Below, piece by piece: positions 33,325 through 41,256 of a stretch of DNA of 64,000 nucleotides. The DNA is from Paenibacillus ottowii (GTDB lineage Bacteria > Bacillota > Bacilli > Paenibacillales > Paenibacillaceae), in the NCBI RefSeq assembly GCF_006874425.1, contig NZ_VIJZ01000004.1:496001-560000 (forward strand), written 5' to 3'. The position numbers were made by a program, and so were the translations under genes. How positions within the stretch are numbered: position 1 is the stretch's first letter; every line of letters begins with the position of its first letter. Below the pieces are notes generated by a model. It was given only the letters and a program-made list of their open reading frames with translations. It did not search any database and was not told where the DNA came from.

Positions 33325-34329
33325 ATGGCAGCTACCATCAAAGACATTGCCAAACTGGCTAATGTTTCCCATACAACCGTCTCCCGGGCGCTGAATAACA
33401 GCCCGCTGATTAAAGAAGATACGAAACGCAAAATTATGGAGTTGGCAGAGCAACTCAATTACATTCCAAATTACAATGCCAAAAGCCTCGTTCTCCAGCG
33501 CTCGCATACAATTGGTTTATTTTTCACCAGTATTTCAGAAGGCACCAGCTCCAGTTTTTTTGCGGATACCATCCGTGGAGTTAATAACGTCATTGGGGTG
33601 GATTACAATCTGTTTGTGCGAGGAATTGACGATTACGCTGATTTTTCTGCTATTCATCGCAAGCGTTTTGACGGCATCATTCTGATGAGCCAGAGTGAGG
33701 CGGACAACCCTTTTATTTACCATGTGCTTGGTCAAGGCATTCCGCTTGTTGTACTGAACCGGCAGGTGCCTGGGGCTGGAATTGTAAATGTGATTTCTAA
33801 TGATAAGGAAGGCTCCTATGAAGCGGTTTCCTTTCTCATTGAAAGCGGGCATGAACGCATTGCGATCATTGAAGGGGTGGAAGGCTTCAAATCTACCCAG
33901 CAGCGCCGTGAGGGTTTCATGAATGCATTGATAGATCATGGTAAGCCGATCCGACATGAATATATCGTGCAGGGCCACTATGACACGGAAAGCGGAAGTC
34001 TAGCAATGAAGCAGCTGCTTGCCTTGGAAGAACCGCCGACAGCGGTGTTTTGCTCTAACGATGATATGGCTATTGGTGCGATGAATGCGGTATTTGAAAA
34101 CGGCTTGAAGGTACCAGAGGATATGTCTGTCATTGGCTTTGACGATATCGGTTTCTCGATGTATACGACTCCACCGTTGACGACGGTCAAAAGACCGATT
34201 GAGCAGATTAGTGAGCGCGGTGCCGCTTGCATTCTGGAACGAATTCAGTCACCGTCCACTGAGGGCGAGCTTATATTTATGGAAACCGTGCTGATGAAGC
34301 GGAGATCGACGGCCCAGAGAACACGCTGA
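33325..34329 (+). CDS. exuR: LacI-family regulator of hexuronate genes (ExuR-like)
   Basis: A 334-residue repressor: LacI helix-turn-helix at 4-25 (TIKDIAKLANVSHTTVSRAL), hinge helix around 50-58 (YNAKSLVLQRS) and a periplasmic-binding-type effector domain ending in VIGFDDIGFSMYTTPPLTTV. ExuR of B. subtilis is also LacI-type and linked to uxaC/uxaB/uxaA. The four TGTTAACG-containing sites at both transcription units are its likely operators. AAGGAAAGGATACGT precedes ATG 33325, and a TATAAT is at 33285-33290, so it may also be expressed separately. Confidence 0.85.
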   Translation: MAATIKDIAKLANVSHTTVSRALNNSPLIKEDTKRKIMELAEQLNYIPNYNAKSLVLQRSHTIGLFFTSISEGTSSSFFADTIRGVNNVIGVDYNLFVRGIDDYADFSAIHRKRFDGIILMSQSEADNPFIYHVLGQGIPLVVLNRQVPGAGIVNVISNDKEGSYEAVSFLIESGHERIAIIEGVEGFKSTQQRREGFMNALIDHGKPIRHEYIVQGHYDTESGSLAMKQLLALEEPPTAVFCSNDDMAIGAMNAVFENGLKVPEDMSVIGFDDIGFSMYTTPPLTTVKRPIEQISERGAACILERIQSPSTEGELIFMETVLMKRRSTAQRTR

Positions 34330-34357
34330 GTTTTGTTATGTAATAGAGGCAGGCCCC

Positions 34358-34403
34358 AAAGGGGCAGGTACAATGCTCAAGCACTGTTCCTGTCCCTTTT
34401 TTT
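34358..34403 (+). terminator. Terminator after the lacI gene
   Basis: AAAGGGGCAGGTACA / TGTTCCTGTCCCTTT followed by a run of T; also suited to end the convergent poxB message. Confidence 0.75.
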
Positions 34404-34433
34404 GGTTGAAATGAGCACTGCTTCATCATGGAT

Positions 34434-36158
34434 TTAACGAAAGAGATTGGTTTTAGCCAGTTCAACAATCTCGTCTCCGCGTCCGTTGAGCACGGCTTTC
34501 ATCATCCATAGGGTAAAACCTTCTGCTTGCTTAAGATTAATTTTAGGTGGCATGGACAGCTCCTGACGGTTCACCACCACATCTACCACAACAGGGCCGT
34601 CATGAGCCAATGCTTGCTGAATGGCATCCTCCAGCATGGTCGGGTCTTCAACCCGGATGCCCTTGAGCCCCATGGCTTGTGCTACAGCACCAAAATCGGG
34701 GTTAACCAGTTCGGTTCCGCTTTCCAGAAATCCGGCCGCTTTCATTTCCAACTCGACAAAACCGAGCGCACCGTTGTTGAAAACAATAACTTTTACAGGC
34801 AGTTGATGCTGCTTTAGGGTGAGCAGGTCGCCCATTAGCATCGTAAGTCCGCCATCGCCTGAGAGGGCAATCACTTGTCGGTCAGGCTCAGTGGCCTGCG
34901 CACCGATTGCCTGTGGCAGTGCATTTGCCATTGAACCATGATTGAAGGAACCGAGAAGCCGGCGCTGACCGTTCATTTGCAAATAACGCGCCGCCCATAC
35001 AGTGGGAGTACCGACATCGCAAGTGAAAATAGCATTTTCTTGGGCAGTATCACTGATGATCTTGGCGAGATATTGCGGATGGATCGGCATATGGCCTGGT
35101 TTACCAACTGCCAGATCGTCCAGCTCCTGACGTACCTTGGCATAATGGGAAACGGTTTTTTCCAGATGCCTGGAATCATGCTCTGATGTTAGATGGGGAA
35201 GCAGCATTTCCAACGTTGTCCTTACATCTCCGCATACACCATATGTCAATGGAGTGCGTCTGCCGAGATGGGATGGCTCTATGTCGACCTGTAGGACAAT
35301 CGCATCTTCAGGATAGAATTGTCTATAAGGAAAGTCTGTTCCGAGCATGAGCAGAACGTCACAATCCATCATTGCATGGTACCCGGAGGAATACCCGATC
35401 AATCCTGTCAATCCAGCATAATAGGGATTGTCATATTCCAGATATTCCTTGCCTCGCAGAGCGGATACCATGGGAGACTTTAGTTTGTCGCACAGCTGCA
35501 TAAGCAAGTCGTGAGATTGAGCACAGCCTGCACCGCATAGCAGCGTAATTCGTTTACCGTTATTCAAATATTCTGCCAACCGGGAAATTTCAGAAGCGGA
35601 CGGATGGACGACTGGCGTTGTAGGGTGATAGACATGTTCAGGGGTGGGGACCTTTTCGGCTTCTAAAGCTGCCACATCCCCGGGAAGCACAATGACGGAG
35701 ACGCCTGAACGTGAAATGGCCTCCTGAATAGCCATAGTCACCATTCTTGGAATTTGACGTGGCGTCGTAATCATCTCGCAAAAGTGGCTGCATTCTCCAA
35801 AAAGATGCTCGGGGTGCGTAGCCTGAAAATACTCACTTCCGATTTCACCACTTGGAATATGAGCCGCAATCGCAAGTACAGGCACCCGATTGCGGTGGCA
35901 ATCATATAAACCGTTAATCAAATGCAGATTCCCGGGACCGCTACTACCGGCACATACGGCAATGCTGCCGCTAAGGTCAGCATCTGCTCCGGCTGCGAAG
36001 GCAGCCACTTCTTCGTGCCTTACATGAATCCATTCAATTTGACCATTGCTGCGAATGGAATCCACCATATTATTTAATGAATCGCCAACGATGCCATAGA
36101 TTCGCTTGACCCCTGCATTGACCAAAACTTGTACAATAGTATCTGCGATTGTCTTCAT
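34434..36158 (-). CDS. poxB: Pyruvate oxidase / pyruvate:quinone oxidoreductase (PoxB/YdaP)
   Basis: A 574-residue TPP- and FAD-dependent enzyme that decarboxylates pyruvate to acetate and CO2. The match to E. coli PoxB is strong as remembered: IEWIHVRHEEVAAFAAGADA, CAGSSGPGNLHLINGLYDCH, IFTCDVGTPTVWAARYLQMN, SGDGGLTMLMGDL. The C-terminal end (GFTLWMMKAVLNGRGDEIVE) corresponds to the membrane-binding helix of PoxB, so electrons probably go to menaquinone. RBS AGGAGGAGC precedes ATG 36158. It lies antisense between the two hexuronate units and shares its upstream region with uxaB. Confidence 0.92.
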   Translation of the reverse strand: MKTIADTIVQVLVNAGVKRIYGIVGDSLNNMVDSIRSNGQIEWIHVRHEEVAAFAAGADADLSGSIAVCAGSSGPGNLHLINGLYDCHRNRVPVLAIAAHIPSGEIGSEYFQATHPEHLFGECSHFCEMITTPRQIPRMVTMAIQEAISRSGVSVIVLPGDVAALEAEKVPTPEHVYHPTTPVVHPSASEISRLAEYLNNGKRITLLCGAGCAQSHDLLMQLCDKLKSPMVSALRGKEYLEYDNPYYAGLTGLIGYSSGYHAMMDCDVLLMLGTDFPYRQFYPEDAIVLQVDIEPSHLGRRTPLTYGVCGDVRTTLEMLLPHLTSEHDSRHLEKTVSHYAKVRQELDDLAVGKPGHMPIHPQYLAKIISDTAQENAIFTCDVGTPTVWAARYLQMNGQRRLLGSFNHGSMANALPQAIGAQATEPDRQVIALSGDGGLTMLMGDLLTLKQHQLPVKVIVFNNGALGFVELEMKAAGFLESGTELVNPDFGAVAQAMGLKGIRVEDPTMLEDAIQQALAHDGPVVVDVVVNRQELSMPPKINLKQAEGFTLWMMKAVLNGRGDEIVELAKTNLFR

Positions 36159-36339
36159 AGATGCTCCTCCTGCTCAGTAAGTAGTTTTATCCTGCCCGTG
36201 CTATCTTGCGGCTATTCTCCTGAATGTATATATAAACAAGATCTCGGGATAGGGTGATAGTTAGCCTTAACCGTCTTGGCTCAGGTGCGAAACAACAGAA
36301 AAAAGACGAGATATTAGCAGTTTTTTATATAAATGTACA

Positions 36340-36353
36340 TGTTAACGTGTTCA
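36340..36353. promoter_or_regulatory. LacI-type operator 3 (poxB-uxaB spacer)
   Basis: TGTTAACGTGTTCA; left half identical to operators 1 and 2. Confidence 0.55.
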
Positions 36354-36404
36354 TATTTTTGCCATTATTATTTTTTAAAACTAAAAATATTGATAAAACT
36401 ATTT

Positions 36405-36418
36405 TGTTAACGTGTGCA
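36405..36418. promoter_or_regulatory. LacI-type operator 4 (upstream of uxaB)
   Basis: TGTTAACGTGTGCA, 54 bp before the uxaB start and close to the probable promoter. The remaining bases of the 313-base spacer show no gene. Confidence 0.55.
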
Positions 36419-36471
36419 TTATGTTAAAATAACGGTGAAATCATTATGGTACTAGTGGGAGGTTACTCCGG

Positions 36472-37965
36472 ATGAAACAAGTAGATGAATTAGACCATTT
36501 AAACCGAAAAAGCTTTATTGTTGCAGAACCGTTTCCTGAAAGGGTGTTGCAATTCGGGGAAGGGAACTTCCTGCGTGCTTTTGTAGACTGGCAATTTGAC
36601 AAAATGAATAAGCTGACAGAATGGAATACAGGGGTTGTGATTGTACAACCGCAACCAGGAGGCCTGGTGGAGAAGCTTAACGTGCAGGATAGTCTCTATA
36701 CGGTTATCCTTGAAGGAATTAAGGAAGGGCGGGCCATGAAGGAGCATACCGTTGTGGAGTGTGTTACTCGTGGAATTAATCCTTACGGCCCGGAATTTTT
36801 GGAGTATGAAGCATTATCCCAAAAGCCGGAGCTGCGCTTTGTTGTTTCGAACACGACGGAGGCAGGGATCGCTTATGCGCCTGAGGATCAATTGGAAGAT
36901 CGTCCGCAAAAGAGCTTTCCAGGCAAACTGACTGCCTTTCTGTACAAGCGCTTTCAATTTTTTGGGGGCGATCCAACCAAGGGACTGGTAATCATTCCGT
37001 GCGAACTCATCGACCGTAATGGCGACGCTCTCAAGGAAATCGTGCTGAAATATGCGGACCAATGGGAGCTTGGGGCTGAGTTCATTGCATGGTTGGAGGA
37101 ATCGAATACGTTCTGCAACAGTTTGGTGGATCGAATTGTACCTGGCTATCCCAAAGACCGGATTCATGAGATTCAAGCAGAATTAGGTTACAAGGACGAT
37201 TTGGTCGTTGTGGGTGAACAATATCATTTATGGGTTATTGAAGGGCCACAATGGCTTAAAGAGGAATTACCTGCTCATTTGGCCGGATTGAATGTACTGA
37301 TTGTCGACGATATGGCGCCATATCGTACACGGAAGGTGCGCATTTTGAATGGGGCACATACGGCGCTAACACCTGTAGCCTACTTATATGGCCTGGATAC
37401 GGTAGGGCAAGCGGTCGAGCATGATGTTATGGGGGGATTTATCCAGTCGTTGATTCGAGAAGAAATTATTCCAACACTGGACTCGCCAGAAGCGGAATTG
37501 AATGTATATGCGGACGATGTGATGGAACGTTTCCGTAATCCCTATGTAAGTCATTATGTCATGAGCATCTCCTTAAATTCGGTGTCCAAGTTCAAGACGC
37601 GGAACTTGCCATCCTTGCTCCAGTATGTGGCACAGCATAAGGCGCTGCCTGCCAAAATCGTATTTTCACTGGCCTCCCTACTCGTATTTTACCGGGGAGA
37701 CAGGGATGGGGAGTCGATTGCATTGGCAGACGAAGCGGAAGTGTTAAGCACGTTTGGCGAACTGTGGAGCACGTATGACGGAACTCTCGCTGGAGCGAAA
37801 CAATTAACTGAGCAGGTACTCGGCAAGCAAACATGGTGGGGTCAAGACCTGAATCAGATCGAAGGGCTGGCTGAACAAACGGCGCAGCACGTGTATGAAA
37901 TTACAAGCAGAGGAATGAAGGAGACGCTCGATTCTCTAACTGGGAACAGCGTACCCGGAGCATAA
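36472..37965 (+). CDS. uxaB: Tagaturonate reductase (altronate oxidoreductase)
   Basis: A 497-residue NAD-dependent mannitol-dehydrogenase-family enzyme reducing tagaturonate to altronate. Visible: RVLQFGEGNFLRAFVDWQFD (nucleotide-binding FGxGNFxRAF motif, about residues 23-42), VSNTTEAGIAY, and the active-site region MAPYRTRKVRILNGAHTALT, with the catalytic Lys in RKVRILNGAH. Length equals the family norm. A GGGAGG site precedes ATG 36472. uxaA follows after 17 bases, so they form an operon. Confidence 0.94.
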   Translation: MKQVDELDHLNRKSFIVAEPFPERVLQFGEGNFLRAFVDWQFDKMNKLTEWNTGVVIVQPQPGGLVEKLNVQDSLYTVILEGIKEGRAMKEHTVVECVTRGINPYGPEFLEYEALSQKPELRFVVSNTTEAGIAYAPEDQLEDRPQKSFPGKLTAFLYKRFQFFGGDPTKGLVIIPCELIDRNGDALKEIVLKYADQWELGAEFIAWLEESNTFCNSLVDRIVPGYPKDRIHEIQAELGYKDDLVVVGEQYHLWVIEGPQWLKEELPAHLAGLNVLIVDDMAPYRTRKVRILNGAHTALTPVAYLYGLDTVGQAVEHDVMGGFIQSLIREEIIPTLDSPEAELNVYADDVMERFRNPYVSHYVMSISLNSVSKFKTRNLPSLLQYVAQHKALPAKIVFSLASLLVFYRGDRDGESIALADEAEVLSTFGELWSTYDGTLAGAKQLTEQVLGKQTWWGQDLNQIEGLAEQTAQHVYEITSRGMKETLDSLTGNSVPGA

Positions 37966-37982
37966 GCAAGGAGGAGACTGGA

Positions 37983-39482
37983 ATGCTGGAATTCATTCAA
38001 ATTCATGATCAAGATAACGTGGCTGTCGCTTTGCGTGATTACAAGCAGGGAGAGACGCTGACATGGGGAGCACAACAAAAACAACGCGTGGAGCTGGCCG
38101 AGGATGTAGCGCGCGGGCACAAAATTGCGCTACAGGACATACCTGAAGGCGGGCATGTTCTGAAATACGGCTATCCCATCGGTCATGCCATTCAGCCCAT
38201 TCAGGCAGGACAGCATGTGCACACGCATAATACAAAAACAAATCTGACCGGTGTGGAGGAATACACTTACACTCCTAAGCCAGCTCCGTGTATATATGAA
38301 CAGGAAAATCGGACATTTCAAGGATTTCGACGGAAGGATGGTCGTGTAGGGATTCGCAATGAGTTGTGGATTGTGCCGACAGTTGGCTGTGTGAATGGAA
38401 TTGCCGAACTCATTTTAAATCGCTTCAAGCAGGAAGTGGGAGATCTCTCGCCTTTTGAAAACGCACTTGTGCTCAAGCATAACTATGGGTGTTCTCAGTT
38501 GGGCGACGACCATGCACATACACGCACGATTTTGATTGATGCTGTGAAACACGCGAATGCAGGTGGCGTACTGGTACTTGGTTTGGGCTGTGAGAACAAT
38601 GAAATGAAAGAATTCAAAGAAACCATCGGTGAATACGACTCGGAGCGGGTAAAGTTTTTGCTTTCCCAGGAGGTGTCGGATGAAGTGGAGGAAGGAGTAA
38701 AGCTGCTTCATGAAATTTTTGCGGCCGTGCAAGAAGATCGGCGGCAGCCTGTACCTTTGTCTGAGCTGAACATCGGTTTAAAGTGCGGCGGGTCTGACGG
38801 CCTCTCGGGCATTACAGCCAATCCACTGCTTGGGCGTCTGTCGGATTATATGGCTGCACAGGGTGGAACGACCGTACTGACAGAGGTGCCCGAGATGTTC
38901 GGCGCGGAGACGATTTTAATGGAGCGCGCTGCCGATGAGCAAGTATTTGATAAGATCGTACATTTGATCAACGATTTCAAACAATATTTTCTGGATTATA
39001 AGCAGCCAGTGTACGAGAATCCGTCACCGGGCAATAAAGCAGGGGGCATCACGACACTGGAGGACAAATCACTAGGCTGTACGCAAAAATCCGGGTCTTC
39101 TACGGTCACTGATGTTATTCAGTATGGTGAGCGTCTCAAGACTAAGGGGCTTAATTTGCTTAGCGCGCCTGGGAACGATCTGGTTGCTTCTTCAGCTCTT
39201 GCTGCGGCGGGCTGTCAGCTCGTCATATTCACAACCGGACGCGGCACGCCTTTTGGCTCCTTCGTTCCGACGATGAAGGTATCGACCAACTCGCCGCTAT
39301 ATAAGGCCAAACCTCACTGGATCGACTATAACGCCGGTTCACTGGTGGAGGATGTAAGTATGGAAGATGCGCTCCGCCACTTTGTCGATTACATTATCGA
39401 TGTAGCCAGCGGAACCTGGGTAAATAATGAGAAAAACAATTTCAGGGAGCTTGCTATTTTCAAAAATGGTGTAACGTTGTAA
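37983..39482 (+). CDS. uxaA: Altronate dehydratase
   Basis: A 499-residue enzyme dehydrating altronate to 2-keto-3-deoxygluconate. It has the N-terminal SAF domain (residues about 1-85, ending at YGYPIGHAIQPIQAGQHVHTHNTK) and the C-terminal UxaA domain (GFRRKDGRVGIRNELWIVPT, NYGCSQLGDD, LKCGGSDGLSGITANP). Metal/Fe-site cysteines lie in the GCxCxE-like parts. AAGGAGGAG precedes ATG 37983. Next steps (KdgK, KdgA) are not in this window. Confidence 0.94.
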   Translation: MLEFIQIHDQDNVAVALRDYKQGETLTWGAQQKQRVELAEDVARGHKIALQDIPEGGHVLKYGYPIGHAIQPIQAGQHVHTHNTKTNLTGVEEYTYTPKPAPCIYEQENRTFQGFRRKDGRVGIRNELWIVPTVGCVNGIAELILNRFKQEVGDLSPFENALVLKHNYGCSQLGDDHAHTRTILIDAVKHANAGGVLVLGLGCENNEMKEFKETIGEYDSERVKFLLSQEVSDEVEEGVKLLHEIFAAVQEDRRQPVPLSELNIGLKCGGSDGLSGITANPLLGRLSDYMAAQGGTTVLTEVPEMFGAETILMERAADEQVFDKIVHLINDFKQYFLDYKQPVYENPSPGNKAGGITTLEDKSLGCTQKSGSSTVTDVIQYGERLKTKGLNLLSAPGNDLVASSALAAAGCQLVIFTTGRGTPFGSFVPTMKVSTNSPLYKAKPHWIDYNAGSLVEDVSMEDALRHFVDYIIDVASGTWVNNEKNNFRELAIFKNGVTL

Positions 39483-39496
39483 AGGGCTTTAGTCTC

Positions 39497-39527
39497 AAGG
39501 AGGCGGATAGATCCGCTTCCTTTTTTG
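39497..39527 (+). terminator. Terminator of the uxaB-uxaA operon
   Basis: AAGGAGGCGGAT / ATCCGCTTCCTT with AG loop, then TTTTTT. Confidence 0.85.
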
Positions 39528-39605
39528 TGTTTGAAAGCCTCTAAATACGCTGTTAAACTTACTGCAATACATACGATATGGATATTCGAATAAGGGGGAA
39601 CTACA

Positions 39606-40052
39606 GTGCAACATAAAATTATTGCTTATCGGGAAGAAAATCATGATCAACTCGTAGATATTTGGCATCGGGCAGTACGCCAAACGCACACATTTTTGTC
39701 TGAAGAGGACATTCAATTTTACCATCATATCGTACGCAACGGCGCTTTAAGAGAAATTGAAGTTTGGATGGAATGTACTGAACTTCAAGAGCCGACAGGT
39801 TTTATCGGGCTGGACGGTCAGAAAATAGAAATGCTATTTGTCGACCCCAAACGGCATGGACAGGGCACAGGCAGCCGACTCATCCAGCATGCTGAACAAA
39901 TAAAAGGGTCCCACCTCAAAGTGGATGTGAATGAGCAAAACGAGAAGGCGCATGCTTTCTATAGACATTATGGCTTTAAACAAACAGGACGATCTGCGCT
40001 GGATGGATCAGGCCGGGCATTTCCGTTGCTTCATATGGAACTGAACCAATGA
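39606..40052 (+). CDS. GNAT acetyltransferase, YjaB-like
   Basis: A 148-residue N-acetyltransferase with acetyl-CoA motif A LFVDPKRHGQGTGSRLIQHA (QxxGxG/A type, about residues 77-96) and the C-terminal VNEQNEKAHAFYRHYGFKQT. The start DQLVDIWHRAVRQTHTFLS and the end resemble E. coli YjaB. Substrate is unknown. Start ATG 39606 has the weak site AAGGGGGAA 10 bases upstream. It is monocistronic and precedes a palindromic hairpin. Confidence 0.85.
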   Translation: MQHKIIAYREENHDQLVDIWHRAVRQTHTFLSEEDIQFYHHIVRNGALREIEVWMECTELQEPTGFIGLDGQKIEMLFVDPKRHGQGTGSRLIQHAEQIKGSHLKVDVNEQNEKAHAFYRHYGFKQTGRSALDGSGRAFPLLHMELNQ

Positions 40053-40102
40053 ATACTCTATAGGCATCTGCATTTTGGAAACTGGAATATATTATAAATT
40101 CC

Positions 40103-40131
40103 TTGCCACATGTTTGATTTTATGATATAAC
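40103..40131 (+). promoter_or_regulatory. Promoter of the receptor-propeptide pair
   Basis: TTGCCA (40103-40108), 17-bp spacer, TATAAC (40126-40131). The -10 box overlaps the left arm of a 16-bp palindrome. Confidence 0.5.
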
Positions 40132-40172
40132 TTAATTACGTAATAAATACGTAATTAAGTTATTATTTTTTT
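40127..40172. repeat. Perfect 16-bp inverted repeat with T-tract
   Basis: ATAACTTAATTACGTA - ATAAA - TACGTAATTAAGTTAT (40127-40163), then TATTTTTTT. For read-through from the GNAT gene it is a terminator. For the promoter above it covers the start site and would act as an operator, since the transcript would lack most of the left arm. Confidence 0.6.
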
Positions 40173-40231
40173 AGATAGGATATAGATATTTTTGTTGATG
40201 AGTACAAAAGTCGGACAAGGAGGTGGGGAGG

Positions 40232-41089
40232 GTGGATGATCTCGTTCACTCTGACATCACAGATCTAGACACACTTGTTAACATGATTAAGCTGTCCTTT
40301 TCATTTATGGATGGTACCCATATGATCGCTTTATGCGACCAGCTGTATACCCATGTCAGCCAGAAGTATCAGGAATTGCAGCTTTACAAAGCGTGCAAGA
40401 AACCTATACAACCCATACATACCAAACGGCCGTTAGTCTATTATTACGGCTACAGTCATCTTATGAGAGGCATGGCCTTTCAAAAACAGGGCAAATATGA
40501 GGCCGCCCGGGATTGCATCGAAAAATATGCTGAGCTGGGCTGGTTCAATGGTCTTGATCCATCTGGAGAAGCTGAGGTGGAATATTATCGCCATGCTGCG
40601 AGAGCCAATTTATATGCTCTTGATATTTTGTCAGGTCGTTCCGAAGTGCTGCAGGAATATATTCAATTTCTTCGTGACAATCCAGAAGAGTTGTTACCAG
40701 GACTTCTTTCCATTGTTGAGGGAGCAGCCAGACATGACTATCCTTTAGAACGTGTGCTTGAGTCATTTGCCGAACAAATTGAAGATTTCAAATATTTTGA
40801 AGAGCCTGTGAATGTGTCCTATTATTTTCGCTTCTGTTATCAGCTGGCTCTTTATTATATAAAGCTGCGACAGTATACGGTTGCGTTAGGCTATATTCTG
40901 CAATCTCTCAAGCTGTCCGATACCCTGGGTATGGAACATGAGCATGAGTTTAGAAAATGTACCGCCATATTTGAGATTTTTAGATCCCAAGCTACGGCAA
41001 CACAGCAAGACCAATATATAACTATTCTAAAAGGAGTGTTGAAGGATGAAAAAATTGATTTCACGGTCGCTGTCGCTCAGTCTGTTTAG
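40232..41089 (+). CDS. TPR-type peptide-receptor-like protein (RRNPP-like, no HTH)
   Basis: A 285-residue all-helical protein with TPR-like units, e.g. LVYYYGYSHLMRGMAFQKQG + KYEAARDCIEKYAELGWF, and YYFRFCYQLALYYIKLRQYT + VALGYILQSLKLSDTLG. It resembles the peptide-binding C-terminal part of RRNPP regulators (Rap, NprR, PlcR). No helix-turn-helix is encoded before it, and the 100 bases upstream hold no frame for one. GTG 40232 is chosen because AAGGAGGTGG is seven bases before it. The small secreted-peptide gene overlaps its 3' end by 44 bases, as in rap-phr cassettes. Output (protein-protein) is unknown. Confidence 0.6.
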   Translation: MDDLVHSDITDLDTLVNMIKLSFSFMDGTHMIALCDQLYTHVSQKYQELQLYKACKKPIQPIHTKRPLVYYYGYSHLMRGMAFQKQGKYEAARDCIEKYAELGWFNGLDPSGEAEVEYYRHAARANLYALDILSGRSEVLQEYIQFLRDNPEELLPGLLSIVEGAARHDYPLERVLESFAEQIEDFKYFEEPVNVSYYFRFCYQLALYYIKLRQYTVALGYILQSLKLSDTLGMEHEHEFRKCTAIFEIFRSQATATQQDQYITILKGVLKDEKIDFTVAVAQSV

Positions 41090-41153
41090 TTTGCTGGTGT
41101 TTGTTACTAGTCATGATCTTATCACCGTGTTTTATCATGGAGCCAATCATTAA
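41046..41153 (+). CDS. Phr-like secreted signalling propeptide (35 aa)
   Basis: A 35-residue frame starts inside the receptor gene, with AAAGGAG and GAAGG just upstream. It has a basic N-terminus (MKKLISR), a hydrophobic export segment (SLSLSLFSLLVFV) and a polar tail TSHDLITVFYHGANH, the design of Phr/NprX/PapR precursors, where the mature signal is the last 5-10 residues. Overlap with the 3' end of a TPR receptor gene is typical for phr genes. Too short for most gene finders. A terminator follows. Confidence 0.6.
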   Translation: MKKLISRSLSLSLFSLLVFVTSHDLITVFYHGANH

Positions 41154-41190
41154 TAAGTGGGAATGGTAAAAAATAGGATTCCTTAATTAA

Positions 41191-41245
41191 CCAAATAGCA
41201 AGTAAGCTCATTAAGATCAGGGCTTGCTTGCTATTTGGCGTTTTT
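41191..41245. terminator. Terminator of the receptor-propeptide unit
   Basis: CCAAATAGCAAGTAAGC / GCTTGCTTGCTATTTGG, then CGTTTTT; convergent with the next gene. Confidence 0.8.
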
Positions 41246-41256
41246 ATGAAGAATAT

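Noticed and set aside
40127..40172. The 16-bp palindrome as an attenuator for the receptor gene
   Set aside because: The predicted start site lies within the left arm, so the transcript would not contain the full hairpin; operator or upstream terminator is more likely.
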